Shown: piece by piece, positions 58,049-64,000 of the stretch | How positions within the stretch are numbered: the stretch's first letter is position 1 | How the letters are laid out: each line of letters begins with the position of its first letter | DNA from: PFJX01 sp964542455 | GTDB lineage: Bacteria; Pseudomonadota; Gammaproteobacteria; Burkholderiales; Thiobacillaceae | Length of the DNA: 64,000 nt | Reading direction: 5' to 3' | Assembly: GCA_964542455.1 (NCBI GenBank) | Contig: CAZIUC010000018.1 | Location: 1 to 64,000, forward strand | The notes under the pieces: generated by a model | What the model was told of the DNA's origin: nothing | The model's database searches: none | The model's input: the letters and a program-made list of their open reading frames with translations, nothing else | Position numbers and translations under genes: made by a program

Positions 58049-58219
58049 ATGACCATTGAAGTTCGGCAAATCCTGATCAAAGCCTCGGTGAAGAAGCACC
58101 TCGGCGAGGAAGATAAATACGCCGATTCCAGATCGGACTACGCGTCGATCAAGGCGGAGATCCTGGAAGACTGCAGGAAGCTGATCGTCGATTTGCTGCG
58201 CGAAGAGAGGGAGCGATAA
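58049..58219 (+). CDS. Small DUF5908-type protein of the injection system
   Basis: 56 aa. It begins MTIEVRQILIKASVKKH and is basic, ending in a charged helix (KLIVDLLREERER). Small proteins with this EI(R/K)xLxIKA start recur between tube and LysM genes in eCIS clusters as DUF5908. It lies five bases after tube 2, and its TAA abuts the next ATG. Confidence 0.8.
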   Translation: MTIEVRQILIKASVKKHLGEEDKYADSRSDYASIKAEILEDCRKLIVDLLREERER

Positions 58220-58921
58220 ATGTCTGAGTCCGCGAACGGACAAAAGAAGAAATTGACCATTTCCTCCTGTACGGTCGATGCGGCGGGCAATATCAAAGTC
58301 GACGCCTCCAAGCCGAAATTCGAGGTGATGCTCAACCCGTCGAGTTATTCCCGCGAGTTGTCCATCGAGTACAGCAAGTCGAAAACCCTGGGGCAGCATG
58401 GTGGGGAATCCAAGTTCAGCGCCTATCGGCCCGAGACCGTCAAGTTCGACCTGATCCTGGACGGCACCGGAGTCGTGCCCAGCACATCGGGCAGCGGCCA
58501 GGCGTCCGCCGTGAAGATCCAGATCAAACAACTGGAAAGCGTGGCCTACGGCTATGACGGTGAGGAGCACGAACCCAATCCGATCAGGCTGCTGTGGGGG
58601 AGTTTGATTCTGTTCGGCCGCCTCACCGCCATGTCGCTGGATTACACCTTGTTCAAGCCGAACGGCGAGCCACTGCGGGCCAAGGTCAGTCTCAGCTTCC
58701 GCGGTTTCATGAGCGCGACGGAAGGATCCCTGCGCGCGAATCGCTCCTCGCCGGACCTGACCCATCGCGTGGAGGTCAAGGCGGGTGACACCTTGCCGCT
58801 GCTTTGCCATCGCATCTACCAGGACTCCTCCTATTACCCGGAAGTGGCGAGGATCAATAATCTTGGCAATTTCCGTCATCTCGAGCCTGGTACCCGGCTC
58901 TATTTCCCGCCGCTGCGATAA
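58220..58921 (+). CDS. LysM-domain baseplate/tube adaptor (Afp7-like)
   Basis: 233 aa. The N-terminal part (FEVMLNPSSYSRELSIEY, RPETVKFDLILDGTG) is the CIS tube-associated domain. The C-terminus is a LysM-like module (VEVKAGDTLPLLCHRIYQD, then LEPGTRLYFPP). It links the inner tube to the spike complex, like phage gp53. The ATG follows the upstream stop without a gap (TAAATG). Confidence 0.9.
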   Translation: MSESANGQKKKLTISSCTVDAAGNIKVDASKPKFEVMLNPSSYSRELSIEYSKSKTLGQHGGESKFSAYRPETVKFDLILDGTGVVPSTSGSGQASAVKIQIKQLESVAYGYDGEEHEPNPIRLLWGSLILFGRLTAMSLDYTLFKPNGEPLRAKVSLSFRGFMSATEGSLRANRSSPDLTHRVEVKAGDTLPLLCHRIYQDSSYYPEVARINNLGNFRHLEPGTRLYFPPLR

Positions 58922-58924
58922 GCC

Positions 58925-60712
58925 ATGGCGATTTCACCCCAACAAGATAGTGACGGCGTAATCCGCCTGACGCTGTTCAGCGGTGGCAAGGGGGTTGGGG
59001 ACGACCTTCAGGTCGTCTCGGTCCAGGTCAACCGCGGCATCAACCGGATTCCTTACGCGAAGATCGTGCTGATGGATGGAGACATGCCGAACCAGGATTT
59101 CCCGCTGAGCAATTCCAAGGATTTCCAGCCCGGGGCGGAAATCAAGATCAACGCAGGTTACGGTCAGGATGAGCAAACGCTGTTTGAAGGGATCGTGGTC
59201 AAGCACGGCATCAAGATCAGCGGGGAAAACGACGCCCGCCTGGTGATCGAATGCCGTGACAAGGCGGTCAAGCTCACCGTCGGACGCAAGAACGCCAATT
59301 TCGTCGACTCCAAGGACAGCGACATCATGACCAAGCTGATCTCCGGCGCCGGGCTTGACGCGGCCGTCACGGCCTGCACGACGCAATACAAGGAGTTGGT
59401 GCAGTACTACGCCACCGATTGGGACTTTCTGCTCTCGCGGGCGGAGACGATCGGTTTCCTGGTGATCGTCGAGGATGGCAAGCTGACGGTCGGCCCACCG
59501 GAGACCAGTGGCTCGCCCGCGCTCAAGGTGGCCTACGGCGTTGATCTCCATGAGTTCCATGCGGACCTGGATGCCATGACCCAGTTGGCGAGCGTGAAGG
59601 GCGTGTCCTGGGATCCAAAGAACCAGGCGATCGTGGAGGGGCAAAAGCCCCCGCAAACTCTCAATGCGCAGGGCGATCTCGATTCGGCCGCCCTGGCCAA
59701 GGTGGTCGGCCTGGACAGCTTTCGACTGCAGACTCCGACACCCATGGAACAGGGCGCCCTCAACGATTGGGCCGAGGCGCGGCAGATCAAGGCCGGCCTT
59801 TCCAGGATACGGGGGCGCATGAAGTTTCAGGGCAGCGCCAAGGCGCGGCTCGGCAAGCTGATCGAACTGGAAGGGGTCGGCAATCGTTTCAAGGGCAATG
59901 TGTTCGTCAGTGCAGTGCAGCACAGCATTGTCGAAGGCAACTGGATAACCGAGGTCGAGTTCGGCATGGCGCCGGAGTGGTTCGCCGAGCGGCGCGACCT
60001 GGTTGCCCCGCCAGCCGCCGGCCTGCTGCCGGGCGTCGAGGGTCTGCATATCGGCGTGGTGAAGAAACTGGACGCGGACCCGGACGGCCAGCACAAGATC
60101 CAGGTATCGGTCCCCATCATGCAGGCGACGTCGGACGGGGTCTGGGCCAGGTTGAGCCGGTTCTATTCCTCGAACGAATTCGGCGCTTTCTTCATCCCGG
60201 AAATCGGCGACGAGGTGGTGCTGGGTTTCTTCAACAACGACCCCTCCAATCCCGTGGTGCTGGGCAGCCTTTACAGCAGCAAGCGCAAGCCGCCCTACGA
60301 TCTTACGGCCGAGAACAATATCAAGGCGCTGGTCACCCGGAGCAAGCTCAAGCTGGAGTTCGACGACGAGAAGAAGGTCATCACCCTCGTCACGCCGGCA
60401 AAGAACACGATCGTGCTGAGCGACGATGGCAAATCCATCCTGATTCAGGACGAGACCGGCAACAAGGTCGAACTGAACACCGGCGGCATCACCCTGGACA
60501 GCCCCAAGGACATCAAGATCACGGCCAAGGGCAAGATCACCCTCGATGCGATCGGTGAGATCGGCATCATTTCCAAGGCGGACGTGAAGGCGGCGGGGCT
60601 CAACATCAACCACGAAGCCCAGGTCGGCTTTGTCGCCAAGGGGAACGCCAGCGCCGAACTCTCCGCTGCCGGGCAGACCACCGTCAAGGGCGCGATGGTC
60701 TTGATCAATTGA
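58925..60712 (+). CDS. VgrG-like spike protein (Afp8-like)
   Basis: 595 aa, with fused gp27-like base and gp5-like spike. The N-terminal region is VgrG-like (INRIPYAKIVLMDGDMPNQD, then FEGIVVKHGIKISGE). The OB-fold part (EGLHIGVVKKLDADPDGQHK, IPEIGDEVVLGFFNNDPSNP) is followed by the C-terminal beta-helix with repeated short strands (ITAKGKITLDAIGEIGIIS). It trimerises to puncture the target membrane. No C-terminal toxin extension is present. Confidence 0.94.
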   Translation: MAISPQQDSDGVIRLTLFSGGKGVGDDLQVVSVQVNRGINRIPYAKIVLMDGDMPNQDFPLSNSKDFQPGAEIKINAGYGQDEQTLFEGIVVKHGIKISGENDARLVIECRDKAVKLTVGRKNANFVDSKDSDIMTKLISGAGLDAAVTACTTQYKELVQYYATDWDFLLSRAETIGFLVIVEDGKLTVGPPETSGSPALKVAYGVDLHEFHADLDAMTQLASVKGVSWDPKNQAIVEGQKPPQTLNAQGDLDSAALAKVVGLDSFRLQTPTPMEQGALNDWAEARQIKAGLSRIRGRMKFQGSAKARLGKLIELEGVGNRFKGNVFVSAVQHSIVEGNWITEVEFGMAPEWFAERRDLVAPPAAGLLPGVEGLHIGVVKKLDADPDGQHKIQVSVPIMQATSDGVWARLSRFYSSNEFGAFFIPEIGDEVVLGFFNNDPSNPVVLGSLYSSKRKPPYDLTAENNIKALVTRSKLKLEFDDEKKVITLVTPAKNTIVLSDDGKSILIQDETGNKVELNTGGITLDSPKDIKITAKGKITLDAIGEIGIISKADVKAAGLNINHEAQVGFVAKGNASAELSAAGQTTVKGAMVLIN

Positions 60713-60746
60713 GCGACTGTACGGACCTGATGAAGGAGAGCAACTT

Positions 60747-61037
60747 ATGCCGCCCGCCGCCAGACTGACCGACATGCACGTTTGCCCCATGGTGACGGTA
60801 CTCGTTCCCCACGTCGGTGGCCCCGTGCTGGGCCCGGGCGTGCCGACCGTGCTGATCTGCAAGCTACCGGCGGCGGTGGTCGGAGACAGCTGCATCTGCG
60901 TCGGGCCACCGGACAGCATCGTCAAGGGTTCGGCGACGGTGATGATCGGCGGCAAGCCCGCCGCCCGCATCGGCGACACGACGGCGCATGGCGGCAGCGT
61001 GGTCATGGGCTGTCCGACCGTGATGATCGGCGGCTGA
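60747..61037 (+). CDS. PAAR tip protein
   Basis: 96 aa. It starts MPPAARLTDMHVCPMVTVLV and has repeats ending in GGKPAARIGDTTAHGG and CPTVMIGG. PAAR proteins cap the VgrG spike with a sharp metal-binding cone. It is a bare tip without a toxin extension. aaggaga precedes the ATG. Confidence 0.95.
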   Translation: MPPAARLTDMHVCPMVTVLVPHVGGPVLGPGVPTVLICKLPAAVVGDSCICVGPPDSIVKGSATVMIGGKPAARIGDTTAHGGSVVMGCPTVMIGG

Positions 61038-61042
61038 ACGCG

Positions 61043-61462
61043 GTGGCCGAGCGCGATACGACCTTTCTCGGCACTGGCTGGGGCTTCCCGCCGGAATTCA
61101 GCCCGCGCACGGCGGGCGCGAGGATGGTGGACGGCGAGGACGATGTCAGCGAGGCTCTGCGGATATTGCTGTCGACCAAGCCCGGCGAAAGAGTCATGCA
61201 ACCGGCCTACGGTTGTGCCCTGCATCAGATGGTGTTCGAGGCGGTGAACGAAAGCACCGTGGCGGAAATCAAGGATGTCGTCGAGCGTGCCGTGTTGTTC
61301 TTCGAGCCGAGGGTGACGCTGATCAATGTATCGGTGGACACACGGGAACTCAACCAGGGCCTGCTCGAAATCGGACTCGAATATGTGATCCGGACGACCA
61401 ACGGCAGGGGCAACATGGTCTACCCCTTCTACATCGGCGAGGGCTCGAATGTCGTCCTTTGA
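61043..61462 (+). CDS. Baseplate wedge protein gp25/GPW family (Afp9-like)
   Basis: 139 aa from a GTG at 61043; upstream in-frame starts lie inside the PAAR gene. LGTGWGFPPEFSPRTAGARM and DDVSEALRILLSTKPGERVM match gp25. QPAYGCALHQMVFEAVNEST and the C-terminal QGLLEIGLEYVIRTTNGRGN complete the fold. It anchors the first sheath ring to the baseplate. Confidence 0.93.
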   Translation: MAERDTTFLGTGWGFPPEFSPRTAGARMVDGEDDVSEALRILLSTKPGERVMQPAYGCALHQMVFEAVNESTVAEIKDVVERAVLFFEPRVTLINVSVDTRELNQGLLEIGLEYVIRTTNGRGNMVYPFYIGEGSNVVL

Positions 61463-61483
61463 GCGAGCCCGGAGCACGTTGCC

Positions 61484-64000
61484 ATGAGCGGAATTTTTGT
61501 CCGCGACGGTACCAGCCAGTCTGAACGCGGCCCGACGGCCCTGCGGCCCGGCTATTTCCATCTGGACGAGCTGGCCTTCGGGCAACTGCTGGCGATGGCG
61601 GTGGACTACGCCAAACTGCTGCGCTACTACAACCTGAACAATGCGCCCGAGCCGATCCGGGATCGCGAACAAGGTGTCTGGGAGGAGTTGTTCCTCGCCG
61701 ACGAGGCGCCCGTCATCGCCCAGATACTGACCACCGACCTGAGACGTAGCGAAGCCGACTTCAGCCGCTTCATCGAATACTTCCAGCGCGACGGGCAGGT
61801 TCTTCCCGCCGACCCGGCCGGGCTGCCCACTTACCAACTTGCCAAGAAGCTGGACGACTGGTACGACCGGCTCCGGACGATGCACGGCGCGGCCGCGGTC
61901 AGCTTGAGCCAGCAACTGGGCGACATGATCAGCCCCGGCCTGGTGCGTGAACTGCAGTTGCTGGATGGATTCCTACGGCGGCACGGCGGCGTGAATGAGA
62001 TTCCGCGCCCGGCTTTGCGGGCGTTCTGGTTCGATGAGCGGGTCATGGCCGGGGGCTGGCAACCGCCCCCTTCCAGCGGCGAGGGGGCGGAGGTGGAGCG
62101 CTTTCTGCGAGGCAATTTCCACGCCTTCTACAAGGCGGTTGCGCTGCTCAAGGGTGGCGCGGCGGCGGTGTTGACGCGCTCCATCGGCAGCCAGACGCAC
62201 AGCCCGGCCGTCGGCCTGTACATGGCTTTCCTGCAGCTTTATGGGAAGGTCCAGGGCGTGACCAATCGCTTTACCGAACGCCATCTGGACTTCTATTACC
62301 GGGACGTGCTCAAGTTTTCGCCACGTGGCGCCGTGGCCGACTGCACCTTTCTCCTGCTCGCTCAGGATGGCGCCACACGGCATGTCCCGGTGCCCAAGGG
62401 GACGCCCTTCAGCGCCAGCATGGACAGTCTCGGCCGGGATGTGATTTTTCGCGCGGATCGGGATGTCCTGGTGGGTACCGCTCAGGTGGCCGACCTGCGC
62501 ACCCTGTACTTCGAGCACAACGACCTGATTTCGCCGGAAAGAGACTTCGGCTTCGCAACCGGTGGAAGATCGGGGCGTGGCCGCCTGGCCCAGGAGGCGT
62601 CGTCCGATCATGAACCGGCCGCCTGGCCTTTGCTGGGTGCGCCCAAGCCGGATGCCAGGCCGCAAGACGAGGCGGATGCGCTGCTGGGTTTTGCCATCGC
62701 CAGCCCGATTTTGCTGCTGCGGGAAGGGGTCAGGGACATCAATCTCACCTTTGATCTCGAACTGGAGCCGTTGCCCGGCGCGCCCACCTCCACGCAACCC
62801 GCCGCGGCCTTGTGTGACTGGCTTCGGCAGTTGGCCGAGGTGACCGGGACGACCGTGCTGGACGCGTTCTTCAAGACATTTCGCGAGATGTTCAGGATCA
62901 GCCTCACCACCGCGCGGGGCTGGCATGAGGTCGCGGAATATCTGCCACTGAGCGGCGCCGTCGAGCCGGGCAGGGGAGGCGCCAGTCTCGGGATCCAGCT
63001 CCGCCTTCCTCCCGAGGCCGACCCGATCACGGCCTATTCCGCCTCCTTGCACGCAGACGATTACGCTACGGATTACGCCACCGCTCACCCGATCATCCGC
63101 TTCACCCTGAATCCCGCCGCCTACCTCTACCCCTATTCGCTGCTTGCCAGGCTGGTCGTCAGTCAGATCGACATCGAGGTGGCGGTCAAGGGCGTCAGGA
63201 ATGTTTTGCTGTACAACCAGCTCGGGCAACTGGACGCGAATACCCCATTCAACCCCTTCGGGCCGATACCCATGCTCGGCGCCTATTTCATCGTCGGCTC
63301 CGCGGAAATCGCCTACAAGCGTCTGAACGATCTGGAAATCGACATCGAATGGGGTGGGCTGCCAATGGCTGGAGACGGACTCGCGAGCCACTATGCCGCC
63401 TACGACCAACCCTATGACGACGCGCAATTCCAGGCGCGCGTCAGTGTCCTCAAAGGCGGCAGGTGGTTGCCCTCCGAGACGGCGGAACAACCCACGACCC
63501 GTTTATTCGCGCGACATGATGCCGCCACGCGGGCCAGGGACGGCGCGGCGACCCCCAGTTGGCAGACGCTTTCCTGCCAGGGTGTCGTGCCGCTAGCCCG
63601 CCCCCTCGAACCGGGACTGGCTGATGAGAGCTATGCCTACACCACCCAGGCCAAGGACGCGTTCTTCAAATTCACCCTGAGCGCGCCGGAATACGCCTTC
63701 GGCCACCAGGAATACCCGCTACTCCTGACCCGGGTGTTGACCGGGAACGCGCGCCTGAAAATCGCCCGTTTGTCCCAGCCGATTCCACCGCCCCCATACA
63801 CACCGCTGATCTCGGCCATCTCTCTCAATTATCGGGCCAGCGCCAGCCTGAATCTGGCGGAAGCCGACCCGACGCGGGAAGGCGGAAACGAAAAGTTGTT
63901 CCACCTGCATCCCTTCGGCGTGGAAGCCATTTCTCCTCGCACCCGGCGGCGTTTGGCCCTTGTGCCAGGTTACGAGGCGGCGGGAAATTTGTTCATCGGC
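61484..64000 (+). CDS. Large baseplate protein (gp6/J-like, Afp11-like), 3' partial
   Basis: The frame is open from the ATG at 61484 to the end of the window (839 codons). It starts SGIFVRDGTSQSERGPTALR and continues with LAFGQLLAMAVDYAKLLRYY. In the middle lies FYYRDVLKFSPRGAVADCTF with VPKGTPFSASMDSLGRDVIF. These are typical of the baseplate J-like wedge protein of eCIS and T6SS-like particles, which ties gp25 to the peripheral baseplate. The C-terminus is missing. Confidence 0.85.
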   Translation, partial: MSGIFVRDGTSQSERGPTALRPGYFHLDELAFGQLLAMAVDYAKLLRYYNLNNAPEPIRDREQGVWEELFLADEAPVIAQILTTDLRRSEADFSRFIEYFQRDGQVLPADPAGLPTYQLAKKLDDWYDRLRTMHGAAAVSLSQQLGDMISPGLVRELQLLDGFLRRHGGVNEIPRPALRAFWFDERVMAGGWQPPPSSGEGAEVERFLRGNFHAFYKAVALLKGGAAAVLTRSIGSQTHSPAVGLYMAFLQLYGKVQGVTNRFTERHLDFYYRDVLKFSPRGAVADCTFLLLAQDGATRHVPVPKGTPFSASMDSLGRDVIFRADRDVLVGTAQVADLRTLYFEHNDLISPERDFGFATGGRSGRGRLAQEASSDHEPAAWPLLGAPKPDARPQDEADALLGFAIASPILLLREGVRDINLTFDLELEPLPGAPTSTQPAAALCDWLRQLAEVTGTTVLDAFFKTFREMFRISLTTARGWHEVAEYLPLSGAVEPGRGGASLGIQLRLPPEADPITAYSASLHADDYATDYATAHPIIRFTLNPAAYLYPYSLLARLVVSQIDIEVAVKGVRNVLLYNQLGQLDANTPFNPFGPIPMLGAYFIVGSAEIAYKRLNDLEIDIEWGGLPMAGDGLASHYAAYDQPYDDAQFQARVSVLKGGRWLPSETAEQPTTRLFARHDAATRARDGAATPSWQTLSCQGVVPLARPLEPGLADESYAYTTQAKDAFFKFTLSAPEYAFGHQEYPLLLTRVLTGNARLKIARLSQPIPPPPYTPLISAISLNYRASASLNLAEADPTREGGNEKLFHLHPFGVEAISPRTRRRLALVPGYEAAGNLFIG

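Noticed and set aside
58934..61915. 993-codon open frame on the minus strand
   Set aside because: It lies antisense to the well-supported VgrG, PAAR, gp25 and baseplate genes; high GC and biased third positions create long antisense frames. The translation has no recognisable domain.
55408..64000. Type VI secretion system or intact prophage
   Set aside because: The sheath and gp19 tubes are of the eCIS/phage-tail type rather than TssB/TssC/Hcp, and no capsid, terminase, integrase or TssJLM gene is visible in the window.

Overview
The window is a high-GC chromosomal segment of a bacterium. Gene content (gyrA, lon, dnaJ, a hox/hyp hydrogenase locus of the Cupriavidus type) points to a betaproteobacterium, perhaps Rhodocyclales or Nitrosomonadales. 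This is inferred from gene families, because no rRNA or other taxonomic marker is present. A run of 100 Ns at 9429-9528 shows it is a scaffold, probably a draft or metagenome assembly.

Layout. 1-2193: the 3' part of a PAS-GGDEF-EAL cyclic-di-GMP protein. 2.5-28 kb: one plus-strand block for aerobic H2 oxidation. It opens with a sigma-54-type promoter, then hoxK-hoxG-hoxZ (a membrane-bound [NiFe] hydrogenase with the six-cysteine proximal-cluster signature of O2-tolerant enzymes) and maturation genes hoxM-L-O-Q-R-T. hypE, a DUF559 nuclease gene and hypX (CO ligand supply) follow. Next come hoxA (NtrC-type activator), an inserted ATPase/TOPRIM-like pair, the H2-sensing hydrogenase hoxB-hoxC and its kinase hoxJ, then hoxV and hypA-B-F-C-D. 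The logic is self-contained: HoxBC senses H2, HoxJ and HoxA relay the signal, the sigma-54 promoter fires hoxK, and Hyp/Hox proteins build the enzyme.

28-50 kb: housekeeping and stress genes. These include a membrane HEAGH protein, gyrA, a DUF4197 protein, lon, cbpA-cbpM, and a SufC-like/archease/RtcB operon. Further along are an HNH nuclease, a cyclopropane synthase fused to the tail of a flavoprotein, a universal stress protein and Hsp20. Then come remnants of a DnaK-like gene, a small membrane gene and a phosphoribosyltransferase, and after them a Lon-like protease, fructose-bisphosphate aldolase, a PilZ protein and dnaJ. 50-55 kb: a toxin-antitoxin pair, two membrane proteins and a secreted protein. 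55.4 kb to the end: the start of an extracellular contractile injection system (sheath, two tubes, DUF5908, LysM adaptor, VgrG-like spike, PAAR tip, gp25, large baseplate protein) that runs off the window.

The most unusual property is the density of three dispersed inverted-repeat families. They are C-rich palindromes (CCCCCCTTT..AAAGGGGGG), TGTAGCGC..GCGCTACA hairpins, and TGTAGGYCAGG elements. They fill most gaps in the hydrogenase block and also lie in frame inside hypX, hypF, hoxV, hoxR, hoxT and the DUF559 gene, where they encode extra linkers, tails or N-termini. No tRNA, rRNA or CRISPR array was seen.
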